This document shows, piece by piece, positions 51,527 to 59,295 of a stretch of 64,000 nt of DNA (position 1 is its first letter; the number at the start of each line of letters is the position of its first letter). The DNA is from Pirellulales bacterium. GTDB lineage: Bacteria; Planctomycetota; Planctomycetia; Pirellulales; JAICIG01. The position numbers and the translations under genes were made by a program. The stretch spans positions 1 through 64,000 of the forward strand of contig DATLUO010000055.1 of assembly GCA_035533075.1 (NCBI GenBank), in the 5' to 3' direction. The notes under the pieces are model-generated. The model was given only the letters and a program-made list of their open reading frames with translations. It was not told where the DNA came from and did no database searches.

Positions 51527-53236
51527 ATGGGCACCGTTTACCGCAAGACATTTACTAAACCGCTGCCGGCTGGCGCAGAAATCATCGTGCGCAAAGGCGA
51601 GCGGTTGGCACGTTGGAAGGATAGCAAAGGCAAGGCCCGCATGGCGCCGGTTGCCGGCGACAAGGCCGCCGAGCCGAGCCGTATCAGTGTGACCGCCGGC
51701 ACCTACACGGCGAAGTACCGCGACGGCAACGGGCTTGTGGTGGAGGTCTCGACCGGCTGCCGCGACCAGGACGCCGCCCGCAAAGTGCTGGGCGAATTGG
51801 AGAGGCGGGCCGAACTGGTCAAGGCCGGCGTTGTGACCGCCGCCGAAAACGCCGTGGCCGATCACCAGGCAACGCCGCTGGTCAAGCACTTTGACGCCTA
51901 TGTCGGCTACCTGGTGGTGCAAGGTGTCAGCAAGCGGCATCCCCAAGACGTGCGACGCCAGCTTGATCGACTTGCCGGCGAATGCTTGTTTGCCAAGCTG
52001 GCCGATCTTGGCCGCGACGCGCTGGAAAGGTGGCTCGTTGCGCAGGCTCAAGCCGGCATGGGCGCCCGAACGCGAAACACGTACCGGGCTGCCGCCGTGG
52101 CTTTCGGCAACTGGTGCGTCGATTCCCGCCGGCTTGTGGCAAACCCGTTTGCCGGCGTACCGACCGCCGATGAAAAGGCCGACTGCCGGCGCAAGCGACG
52201 ATCGCTAACAGAAGCCGAGTTAGTGCGTTTGCTCGACGTGGCCCGCCGGCGACCGCTCGTTGATGCGATGATGATTCACCGCGGGAAGCGTAAGGGCCAG
52301 CTTGCCGCCAGAATCAGCGACGGCGCCCGCCAACGGCTCGAGTGGCTTGGCCGGGAACGGGCCCTGATCTACAAGACGCTGGTGCTCACCGGGCTACGCC
52401 GCGGCGAACTGGCCAGCTTGACGATCGGCCAGCTTGACCTCGACGGGCCGTTGCCGTCGATCGTGCTCGACGCGGCCGACGAGAAGAACCGGGCCGGCTC
52501 GACGTTGCCCCTCAGAAGCGACCTTGCCGCCGACTTGGCCTTGTGGGTCAAGGAACTGGAACAACGCCATAGCGGCGATTCTGGCGCTTCTGATGGGCCG
52601 TTGTGTCTGCCGATGACTGGCGTACCGCGTTGCGGCAAGCTGCCGGCCGACACCATGCTGTTCACCGTGCCGGAAAAGCTGGTCAAGATTCTCGACCGCG
52701 ACTTGCGAATGGCCGGCATTGCCAAGCGCGATGAGCGTGGCAGAACCGTAGACGTTCACGCCATGCGGCATACGTTCGGCACGTTGCTGTCAAAGGGCGG
52801 GGTTGCCCCTCGCACGGCGCAGGCCGCGATGCGTCATTCGACGATCGGCTTGACCATGAACACCTACACCGACCCGAAGTTGCTCGACATGGCCGGCGCG
52901 CTCGACGCTCTGCCGGCATTGCCCCTCGACGGAATGCCCGCCGATCGGCAAGAGCAACGGGCGACGGGGACCGATGACCTTCGTGTTTCGGGCTTGCACC
53001 CGCTTGCACCGCTGCTTGCACCAAAATCTGGCCAACGTGGTGCAAGCGGGGCATTCGCTGTCAAAATGGCAGCCGATGACGGCGACGACGCCGGGCCGGC
53101 GACTGACGCCGTAAACCCTTGGAATGTCAACGGAAACAACCCGCTGACATTTGCTGTCAACGGGTTGATGAAAGTGGAGACGAGCGGGATCGAACCGCCA
53201 ACCCCCGGCTTGCAAAGCCGGTGCTCTCCCAATTGA
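51527..53236 (+). CDS. Tyrosine-type site-specific integrase
   Basis: A 569-residue tyrosine recombinase that inserts the element into tRNA-Ala. Residues of about 110-205 are the core-binding domain (PLVKHFDAYVGYLVVQGVSK). The catalytic residues are Arg291 in TGLRRGELASL, His411/Arg414 in HAMRHTFGTLL, His437 in AAMRHSTIGLT and Tyr447 in MNTYTDP. The C-terminal 110 residues after the catalytic tyrosine are a variable tail. The last 20 residues are translated from the attR/tRNA sequence (TSGIEPPTPGLQSRC), and the stop at 53,234-53,236 lies within the tRNA gene on the opposite strand. In the excised circle the same frame would run on for 104 different residues. Confidence 0.93.
   Translation: MGTVYRKTFTKPLPAGAEIIVRKGERLARWKDSKGKARMAPVAGDKAAEPSRISVTAGTYTAKYRDGNGLVVEVSTGCRDQDAARKVLGELERRAELVKAGVVTAAENAVADHQATPLVKHFDAYVGYLVVQGVSKRHPQDVRRQLDRLAGECLFAKLADLGRDALERWLVAQAQAGMGARTRNTYRAAAVAFGNWCVDSRRLVANPFAGVPTADEKADCRRKRRSLTEAELVRLLDVARRRPLVDAMMIHRGKRKGQLAARISDGARQRLEWLGRERALIYKTLVLTGLRRGELASLTIGQLDLDGPLPSIVLDAADEKNRAGSTLPLRSDLAADLALWVKELEQRHSGDSGASDGPLCLPMTGVPRCGKLPADTMLFTVPEKLVKILDRDLRMAGIAKRDERGRTVDVHAMRHTFGTLLSKGGVAPRTAQAAMRHSTIGLTMNTYTDPKLLDMAGALDALPALPLDGMPADRQEQRATGTDDLRVSGLHPLAPLLAPKSGQRGASGAFAVKMAADDGDDAGPATDAVNPWNVNGNNPLTFAVNGLMKVETSGIEPPTPGLQSRCSPN
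52992..53047. promoter_or_regulatory. Candidate integrase arm-type sites, right end
   Basis: Three direct copies of GCTTGCACC (52,992-53,000, 53,002-53,010, 53,014-53,022) and one inverted copy GGTGCAAGC (53,039-53,047) lie inside the 3' part of the integrase gene. The second and third copies keep the same 12-bp spacing as the pair at the left end (43,377-43,397). Confidence 0.6.
53173..53224 (-). other. attR: 52-bp direct repeat within tRNA-Ala
   Basis: Identical to the left repeat at 43,274-43,325. It overlaps the 3' part of the intact tRNA-Ala gene, which the element restores on insertion. It is the right boundary of the element and also encodes the last residues of the integrase. Confidence 0.93.
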
Positions 53237-53247
53237 GCTACGTCCCC
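53175..53247 (-). tRNA. tRNA-Ala (anticodon TGC)
   Basis: A 73-base tRNA on the minus strand. The 5' acceptor strand GGGGACG pairs with CGTCTCC, the D arm contains AGCTCAATTGGGAGAGC, the anticodon loop is TTTGCAA with anticodon TGC, and the T loop is GGTTCGATCC. The discriminator is A; CCA is not encoded. It is the integration target of the neighbouring element and is intact. It lies 7 bp from tRNA-Ile, a tandem often found within rRNA operons but here on its own. Confidence 0.95.
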
Positions 53248-53254
53248 GCGGAAG

Positions 53255-53328
53255 TGGGCGCACCAAGATTCGAACTTGGGACCTCAGCCTTATCAGGGCT
53301 GCGCTCTAACCAACTGAGCTATGCGCCC
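53255..53328 (-). tRNA. tRNA-Ile (anticodon GAT)
   Basis: A 74-base tRNA on the minus strand. The acceptor GGGCGCA pairs with TGCGCCC, the D arm contains AGCTCAGTTGGTTAGAGC, the anticodon loop is CTGATAA with anticodon GAT, and the T arm contains AGTTCGAATCT. It lies upstream of tRNA-Ala and is probably co-transcribed with it. Confidence 0.95.
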
Positions 53329-53548
53329 GATCCACATAACCAATCCGCACCAAACCAATCCGTCCCTTCAAGCGTAAACAACGCATTCTAGGGAGACAAC
53401 CGGGCATGTCAAAGGGTTCAGGTCGAGGATTCAAGACCGCCCGTTGGGAAAAACCGTGCAACTCAATTCATGTTACCCCGCTCGCCCGGCCGAAAAAGAC
53501 GGACGTTGCTCGTCAACCGCCCACTCAGTCAGGAAAGGAACTGCTTCC

Positions 53549-55471
53549 ATGCGATTTGTGGACCACGGCGTTCGATGCGGTGGCAGCTTGGCACTCATGC
53601 TGGCGATTTCAAGCGGCCCGGCACTCGCCGCCAGCACGCCCAGCGCCGAACAGGCCCTGAAGCTGACGCCCGTGCAGGCCGACGTCGATTTTGAGCGACC
53701 GAAAGAGTCGGAAGCGGCGAAATGCACAATTAAGGCGGAAGCGATCGACGGCAAGACGGGTTGGGTGGTGCGCGGGTCGAACGGACAAGTGTTGCGGCAG
53801 TTCATCGACTCGAACAACGACAACGTCGTCGATCTCTGGTGCTACTACGCCGACGGCATCGAGGTTTACCGCGATATCGACTCGAATTTCAACGGCAAGG
53901 CCGACCAATACCGCTGGCTGAACACCGCCGGCACACGTTGGGGACTCGACGACAACGAAGACGGCAAAATCGACGTTTGGAAGCGAATTTCGGCCGAAGA
54001 AGCGAGCGCCGAAGCGGTGGCCGCCCTGGCCGCGCACGACCTCCGCCGGTTCGAATGTTTGCTGCCGACGGTGAGCGAAATCAAGTCGCTTGGCTTGGGA
54101 TCCGAGCGGCAAAAGTCGCTGAGCGAAAAGGTGGAGCAGGCGGCCGCGGCGTTCAAGTCGAACGCCCGAAAGCAGAAATCGCTCTCGGCCAAGTCGAGTT
54201 GGGTGCAGTTTGGCGGCACGCGGCCGGCGCTGGTTCCGGCCGGCACCGAGGGCGCCGCCAGCGACACCCTGGTCTACGAAAACGTGATTTCGATGGTCGA
54301 AACCGATGGCAAGCCGGTGCAAGTCGTGATCGGCACGTTGGTTCAAGTCGGCGACAACTGGCGATTGATCGACAGCCCGTCGCTCTTGGACAGCAAGGGC
54401 GAGCTGGCCGGAACTTCGCCGTTTTTCCAGCCGTATGCGCGAACTCGCGTCAGCGGCGGCGTGGGCGGCGACGAAAAAACTCAGGATCTGCTGCAGAAAC
54501 TGGAACAACTCGATGCCGAAGCCGCCCGTGCGTCCACGCCCCAGGCCCAGGCGGCGAATGCGTCGGAGCGGTGCGATCTGCTGGAAAAGATCGCCGAAGC
54601 CGCTGCCAGCCCCGAAGACCGCGCCCAGTGGCTACGCAGCCTGGCCGAGACGATCAGCGCCGCGGTGCAATCGGGAGCCATGCCCGACGGCATCGAGCGG
54701 TTGCAATCGCTGCACGACAAGCTCACTCAACAGGGCGACACCGAGCTGGCCGCGTATGCCCAGTTCCGTTATTTGACCGCGATTTACAACCGCGATCTGC
54801 AGGCTGAGGGGGCCGACTTCACAAAAATCCAAAAGCGTTGGCTGAACAACCTGCGAAAGTACGTCGCCGAATATCCGCGCAGCCCCGACGCGGCCGAGGC
54901 GATGCTGCAACTCGGCACGGCTGAAGAGTTTGCGGGCGAAGAAGAGGAAGCGAAGAAGTGGTACGGGCAGATCGTCGACCACTTTCCCAAGGCGAACTCG
55001 GCTGCCAAAGCCGCCGGCGCCGTCGCTCGAATCGACTCGGTGGGCAAAACTCTGAAGCTGCACGGGTCGGGCATCACCGGCAAGACGGTTGACCTCGGTC
55101 AGTTCCGCAAGAAGGTCGTGCTCATTCAGTATTGGGCCACGTGGTGCGAGCCGTGCAAGGCCGACCTGGAGCAGATCAAGGACGCGGTGGCCAAATATGG
55201 CAAAGACGGATTCACCGTCATCAGCATCAGCCTCGACAACAAGAAGGAAGACGTAGCGGCTTTTCTGAAGAGGCATTCGCTGCCGTGGACGCACATCTAC
55301 GAGCCGGGGGGGCTCGACAGCCGCCTGGCCAACGAATTGGGCGTGCTGACGTTGCCGACCATGCTGTTGATCGACCAGGACGGCAAGGTGGTCAACCGGG
55401 GCATCAACGCCGCCGAGATCGACCGCGAGGTACGAGCGCTCTTGCAGCAGACGGCCGACAAACGGAAGTAG
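53549..55471 (+). CDS. Exported TlpA/thioredoxin-fold protein with EF-hand-like loops
   Basis: A 640-residue exported protein. Residues 1-27 are a signal peptide (GGSLALMLAISSGPALA). Residues of about 80-140 contain three calcium-loop-like segments: DSNNDNVVD, DSNFNGKAD and DDNEDGKID. A helical TPR-like region follows (about 330-500), including AEAMLQLGTAEEF and AKKWYGQIVDHFPKA. Residues of about 495-630 are a thioredoxin domain with WATWCEPC (529-536) and the cis-proline LTLPTML. TlpA-like proteins reduce disulfides in the periplasm, for example in cytochrome c assembly. The start at 53,549 follows AGGAAAGGAA. A strong terminator lies downstream. Confidence 0.9.
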   Translation: MRFVDHGVRCGGSLALMLAISSGPALAASTPSAEQALKLTPVQADVDFERPKESEAAKCTIKAEAIDGKTGWVVRGSNGQVLRQFIDSNNDNVVDLWCYYADGIEVYRDIDSNFNGKADQYRWLNTAGTRWGLDDNEDGKIDVWKRISAEEASAEAVAALAAHDLRRFECLLPTVSEIKSLGLGSERQKSLSEKVEQAAAAFKSNARKQKSLSAKSSWVQFGGTRPALVPAGTEGAASDTLVYENVISMVETDGKPVQVVIGTLVQVGDNWRLIDSPSLLDSKGELAGTSPFFQPYARTRVSGGVGGDEKTQDLLQKLEQLDAEAARASTPQAQAANASERCDLLEKIAEAAASPEDRAQWLRSLAETISAAVQSGAMPDGIERLQSLHDKLTQQGDTELAAYAQFRYLTAIYNRDLQAEGADFTKIQKRWLNNLRKYVAEYPRSPDAAEAMLQLGTAEEFAGEEEEAKKWYGQIVDHFPKANSAAKAAGAVARIDSVGKTLKLHGSGITGKTVDLGQFRKKVVLIQYWATWCEPCKADLEQIKDAVAKYGKDGFTVISISLDNKKEDVAAFLKRHSLPWTHIYEPGGLDSRLANELGVLTLPTMLLIDQDGKVVNRGINAAEIDREVRALLQQTADKRK

Positions 55472-55560
55472 TCCTTGGTCCGCGGTTGGTGGCAGCAGAC
55501 GGCGGATGGGGTCGACTGAAGCGACGCGCTGATTGAATAACTGGGGGGTGATGGACGCGG

Positions 55561-55597
55561 CCCGGCACGGAGCATCGGCTCCTTGCCGGGCTTTTTG
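55561..55597 (+). terminator. Rho-independent terminator after TlpA-like gene
   Basis: A 13-bp stem with one mismatch, CCCGGCACGGAGC pairing with GCTCCTTGCCGGG, a four-base loop and then CTTTTTG. It lies 90 bp after the stop codon. Confidence 0.9.
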
Positions 55598-55742
55598 ATT
55601 GGTCCGCAGTCCGTGGTCCGTAGTCCGTCAGACCAGTGGCGATGGCTGGCCCCGCCTTACGGCGGCGATTGCGACGGGCGGATCATTGTAAAACTTTCAA
55701 TCCGCGGCGGCTATACGTCAGGCGGTGTTCGTTGAGATAAAT

Positions 55743-55928
55743 AGCGGTGGCTGGGGCGGAGCCCGGCCACCTGGAAGCTGGCACTTCGTTCATCTCGGCG
55801 GCCAGGCGATGCCCCGGTTGGACGCACCGGGGCATCGCTTGGCCGCCACGGTATTGAGGGGCGCTAGCCGCTATCTAGCCAAGCTCTGCCCCAGCCACCG
55901 CTTTTCGTGCGACAAAATGTCTCACTGC
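55743..55928. repeat. MITE-like palindromic element, copy C
   Basis: Inner terminal inverted repeats are AGCGGTGGCTGGGGC (55,743-55,757) and GCCCCAGCCACCGCT (55,888-55,902), perfectly complementary. The central hairpin has arms GGCGATGCCCCGG and CCGGGGCATCGC around TTGGACGCA. The right flank (GCGACAAAATGTCTCA) matches copies A and B. The spacer 55,472-56,096 holds only this element and the terminator. Confidence 0.8.
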
Positions 55929-56096
55929 CGACCGCGCGAACGATAACAGATACCGCCGCCACAGACAACGGGCCACGAATAACTCGCGTTGGCACGAGAG
56001 TCGCTGATCGGTTATTTTGCTGCGACCCAACAGGACGTTGGACGGTCGCGCCCGACCGTAAATTGGCCCAGAATGGATTCTTTGGAGCGGCCCGCA

Positions 56097-56363
56097 ATGC
56101 CCAGCCTCGACCCCGTCGTCACGTTTTGGTGTTTGGCAACCGTGCAGATATTGGCTTTGGCCAGTGCCTGCCTGGCTCGCATGGCGGAGGGTTCACTCCG
56201 CGAAGCACGCTTTCAGTGGTTTTGCCTGGGTTGCCTGTCGCTGGCGGGCCTGGCGACCATGGCCTCGCTGGTCGTGGGCCCGACGCCGTGTGTATTTAGC
56301 GGGGCGGTGCTGGCGGTGACGATTCTAACGGCCACCTGGGACGTGGGTGCGGCCGTCCTATAA
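56097..56363 (+). CDS. Small membrane protein
   Basis: An 88-residue protein with two or three membrane helices: VVTFWCLATVQILALASACLA, FQWFCLGCLSLAGLATMASL and VFSGAVLAVTILTATWDVG. It is Cys-rich for its size. The ATG at 56,097 has GGAG nine bases upstream and gives a compact protein. The same frame is open to 55,989, with an ATG at 56,073 as the alternative. I do not recognise a family. Confidence 0.6.
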   Translation: MPSLDPVVTFWCLATVQILALASACLARMAEGSLREARFQWFCLGCLSLAGLATMASLVVGPTPCVFSGAVLAVTILTATWDVGAAVL

Positions 56364-56682
56364 CGGTTTTCCGCGCCACGACGCGGCGTGCGCAAATTGC
56401 GAACTACCGGAGACTTGCGGATTGTCGCAACATCGCCGAGCTTCGCCAAGATTCCTAAAACCGAAAAAAAGCTTCCCCTCGGAACGCACGACAACCGAAA
56501 TCTATAGTCAGGCACGACGTATCGGGCACCAAAGTTGCGCGGGGGGGAAACCAACGCAACGAACGTGGACCAAGGCCCACACCTGCGCTCCACCCATCCC
56601 CTCCCGCTTCGGCTCGAAGCGAAGCGCGCCCACGTTTCGGTAAACAAGGCAGTGGCCTAATTCCATAGGAGGGAGGGGAAGC
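56364..56682. other. Spacer with no recognised feature
   Basis: 319 bp upstream of the BON-domain gene. No coding frame with a plausible product or known repeat is seen. An AGGAGGGAGG ribosome-binding site ends it (56,667-56,676). Confidence 0.6.
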
Positions 56683-58077
56683 ATGCGCCGCCTAATATTG
56701 GCATGGACGGTTCCCGCAATCGTCATGCTGTGGCCCATCTGCGCGTCCGCAGAGAGCCCAACCAACGACAAGGTAGCCCACCAAATTCATGACCGGCTCA
56801 AAGCCAGTGGGCAGATGTCCGGCTCGAGTTTTGTCATTAAGTTCCAGGACGGCACGGCCTGGCTGGAAGGGCGCGTCAGCAGCGAGGGGCAGAAACTGCT
56901 CGCCCTGAAGCTGACGGGCGAAGTGCCCGATGTCACCGACGTAGTCGATCATCTTCAGATCGACGAGCCCGCGAAGTCGGCGAACCCGGTGATGCGGCTG
57001 TTGCAAAAGCCGTTCGCGAAAGCGACGGCCAAACCCGTTGCCTCCGCACCGGCCGCCACTGAGAAGAAACGGACGATTAGTTCGTGGTTCAGCGGCCCGT
57101 CGGTGCATGCCGCGAAGGTTCCTCCACCGGAACTCGAGGATCTCGGCTCGGATTCCGGTGAAGAGCTTGCCCAGGACGGCGGCGAGAGCGAGGCCGAGGA
57201 TGTTGGCCCGGTTTATCCCGAATCGCTGACGGCGGCCAAGGAAACCGAGTCGAATCCGCTGGTACGTCAGGCCGCCAACTTGCGGGCTATCTTCCACAAG
57301 ACGCCCAAAGCGCCCCAGCGTTCGCCGGCAAACAAGGCGGTCGCGGCCAACGAGGTCAACCAGACGTCGGAGGCCGAAGAGGCAAACCAGTCTGAACCGC
57401 GACCGATGCCCCAAGCGATGCGGAAGTGTACCACCTGCACGCCCGCCGCAGCGCATCGGACAACGGCCCCAACCAGGGTCGTCAGCAACAAGAAGAGGTA
57501 TCGTTCGCCGGTGCCGGTTTATCAGGCGGCTTCGCAAGCCCAGCCCACAGCGGCGGGCCGAGTGCGAATGGTGCCGATGATGGAAATGCCCGATGGCCGA
57601 CTGGTGCCCGTCAATGAGGAGGACCGGCCAGCGATGAGCCAGCCGGTTCGCCAGGCGGTGGCGGTGAGCCGCGGCAAGACGGCCAAGCGGACCCGTCAGA
57701 CGGTGGCACGCAAACAGGATGTCATCGACGGGGGGTTGGAAGCTCCACCGCTACCGCCGTTCGGCGCCGCTCCCGTGGCGGGCCCGGCGGGCGGCGGTCC
57801 CTTGCCAGCCTACGTGCCCGGCGTTGCCGTCGGCACCGCGCCGGCCTACTACGATCAGCCGCACATGCCGAACTACGCCTGGCCCAGCTACGCGGCTCAT
57901 CCCAACTATGCCGGGCTTACCTATCCTCGGCAGTATTCGCCGACGGCTTGGCCCTACATCGGGCCTTTCTATCCCTATCCGCAAGTGCCGCTGGGGTGGC
58001 GCAAGGTGACCTTGGAGTGGGACGACGGCTGGTGGTTCCTCGATTTCGATGACTGCAACCGCTCGTACTCTTACTAA
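56683..58077 (+). CDS. Exported protein with BON-like domain and Pro/Tyr-rich tail
   Basis: A 464-residue protein. Residues 1-24 are a signal peptide (ILAWTVPAIVMLWPICASA). Residues of about 28-95 look like a BON domain: KVAHQIHDRLKASGQMSGSS, VIKFQDGTAWLEGRVSSEGQ and VPDVTDVVDHLQID. BON domains bind phospholipid or periplasmic partners. The central part is low-complexity and charged. The C-terminal 90 residues are Pro/Tyr/Trp-rich (PNYAWPSYAAHPNYAGLTYP) and end in LEWDDGWWFLDFDD. The organisation suggests an envelope-associated protein of the planctomycete type. A very strong AGGAGGGAGG lies before the start. Confidence 0.7.
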   Translation: MRRLILAWTVPAIVMLWPICASAESPTNDKVAHQIHDRLKASGQMSGSSFVIKFQDGTAWLEGRVSSEGQKLLALKLTGEVPDVTDVVDHLQIDEPAKSANPVMRLLQKPFAKATAKPVASAPAATEKKRTISSWFSGPSVHAAKVPPPELEDLGSDSGEELAQDGGESEAEDVGPVYPESLTAAKETESNPLVRQAANLRAIFHKTPKAPQRSPANKAVAANEVNQTSEAEEANQSEPRPMPQAMRKCTTCTPAAAHRTTAPTRVVSNKKRYRSPVPVYQAASQAQPTAAGRVRMVPMMEMPDGRLVPVNEEDRPAMSQPVRQAVAVSRGKTAKRTRQTVARKQDVIDGGLEAPPLPPFGAAPVAGPAGGGPLPAYVPGVAVGTAPAYYDQPHMPNYAWPSYAAHPNYAGLTYPRQYSPTAWPYIGPFYPYPQVPLGWRKVTLEWDDGWWFLDFDDCNRSYSY

Positions 58078-58308
58078 ACTGCGTCATTCGACTGCGATTT
58101 GCCCAAACCGCCCTCGCTGGATTCCCTCCCAGCGAGGGCGGCGGCGCAAAAATCCGAAAAACCCGCAAGTTCGACGCGGTTTATCACGATAACTACGGCT
58201 AGTTCTGGCGGACCATCGCCAGACAGCGGCAACTCCGCGCCGACCGCGCGCGGGCCGCGCCCACAGACCACTCGCAGCCTACGTGTCGTGAACGCGAGGG
58301 AATTTGAC

Positions 58309-58893
58309 ATGTCACGCCGGACCGTTTCAATTCTACTTCTCGTCTCGCTGGCCCTTCCGGTGCTGGCGTCGTCGGGCTGCACGTGGCCGCTCAATACGCA
58401 GTTCGCCCACCCGTTCGTGCATCTGCCGGTGCCGGTGCCCGTCAGCCCCTACTTCCAGAAAGAGCAGGAAACCAAGTTCTGGATGCGAGAGCGTTACCAA
58501 CGGGTGCCCATCCTGGGACCGGTCACGTCGGGCGGTCCGCCCGTGGCGCTCGACCCGCCGTCGCCGGACGAGGTCGTGCATGCGTTGGAGCGGGCACGCA
58601 ACGTCGAAGGCGGCGTTCCGCTGTTGCACGAAATCCAACGCAACAACGTCCGCATGGTCATCGAGCCCATCGCCGACTACGTCGATCCACCGCGCGTCTA
58701 CCCATTGATCGGCCCGGCCCAGCTCCACCACGCACACTACAAGTGCATCATCTACTTCACTGAAGTGACGCGCGTGGGCTGGCCGTTTCCCTACACGACG
58801 GTCGACGAAGACGCCCAGGAAGTGATCTACATCGACCACAACCACTTCCACATGGTGGGCAATGTGGACGACGGGCCGGGCGGAAATCTGTAG
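58309..58893 (+). CDS. Lipoprotein of unknown function
   Basis: A 194-residue predicted lipoprotein. The signal peptide ends in the lipobox ASSGC. The mature part contains HPFVHLPVPVPVSPYFQKEQ, NNVRMVIEPIADYVDPPRVY and a His/Tyr-rich stretch (LHHAHYKCIIYFTE). DHNHFHMVGNVDD closes the protein and could bind metal. No family is recognised. It lies after the BON-domain gene on the same strand and may share its envelope location. Confidence 0.75.
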   Translation: MSRRTVSILLLVSLALPVLASSGCTWPLNTQFAHPFVHLPVPVPVSPYFQKEQETKFWMRERYQRVPILGPVTSGGPPVALDPPSPDEVVHALERARNVEGGVPLLHEIQRNNVRMVIEPIADYVDPPRVYPLIGPAQLHHAHYKCIIYFTEVTRVGWPFPYTTVDEDAQEVIYIDHNHFHMVGNVDDGPGGNL

Positions 58894-58921
58894 GGCGTTT
58901 GGAGGCCGCGAACTGGCCGGC

Positions 58922-59012
58922 GTAGGGTGGCACCAGCGAGCTTGCGAGCGCCGGCCCACCGTCGTCGGGCGTCAGGCATCAGGCGTCAGGTTGTTTGTCC
59001 TGAAACCTGACG
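58922..59012. repeat. 39-bp palindromic repeat and GGCGTCAGG repeats
   Basis: Positions 58,922-58,960 are a copy of the dispersed palindrome (variant with GGTGGCACCAGCGAGC). Positions 58,971-59,012 hold GGCGTCAGG / CCTGACGCC direct and inverted copies, like those at 6,271-6,343. This is the same pairing of the two repeat types as downstream of the radical SAM gene. Confidence 0.85.
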
Positions 59013-59115
59013 CCTCATCCTTGACAGCCCATCGCCGCTTCCTTACCATCAACCGTTCCTTCCGGCAGACCACGCCGGTCGCGTGTGATCGACGCCGTAA
59101 TCCGCAGAGTTTCTC

Positions 59116-59295
59116 ATGGCCGTTCCAAAACGAAAACATTCGAATGCCCGTAGCGGCAGCCGCCGGGCACACGACCATAAAAAGCCGAAGCAGTTGTACT
59201 ACTGCCCGCAGTGCAGCACCGCCCTACCGTCGCATGTCGTTTGCCCGAATTGCGGCTATTACATGGGCCGGACCGTGGTTGAGACCAACGAATAG
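59116..59295 (+). CDS. rpmF: 50S ribosomal protein L32
   Basis: A 59-residue protein, MAVPKRKHSNARSGSRRAHD at the N-terminus, with the zinc-binding CPQC (30-33) and CPNC (43-46) pairs of the Cys4 form of L32. L32 is part of the large ribosomal subunit. Its gene commonly opens the plsX-fabH-fabD-fabG-acpP-fabF cluster; here plsX and fabH are missing and the fabD GTG overlaps its stop codon by one base (TAGTG at 59,293-59,297). Confidence 0.97.
   Translation: MAVPKRKHSNARSGSRRAHDHKKPKQLYYCPQCSTALPSHVVCPNCGYYMGRTVVETNE

Larger units (their letters stand above)
43274..53224. mobile_element. Integrative element inserted in tRNA-Ala (att-to-att, about 9.95 kb)
   Basis: The element is bounded by a perfect 52-bp direct repeat (43,274-43,325 and 53,173-53,224). 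The repeat is the 3' part of tRNA-Ala; the intact tRNA lies at the right and the displaced 3' fragment at the left. All genes read on the plus strand and the tyrosine integrase is last, next to the tRNA. The cargo is a terminase-small-like HTH protein, three small related proteins, a coiled-coil protein, an AlpA/Xis-like regulator, a DUF669 protein, an AEP-type primase, a DnaB-like helicase, a winged-helix protein and an XRE regulator. No structural phage genes or conjugation genes were recognised, so it resembles a satellite or self-replicating integrative element. Confidence 0.9.

Noticed and set aside
53119-53391. Apparent protein with TSGIEPPTPGLQSRC and further peptides over the tRNA genes
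   Set aside because: It is the antisense translation of tRNA-Ala and tRNA-Ile. The only relevant coding use is the last part of the integrase frame.
56347-56643. Plus-strand open frame after the small membrane protein gene
   Set aside because: No start with a ribosome-binding site, skewed composition and no family. It is treated as non-coding spacer.
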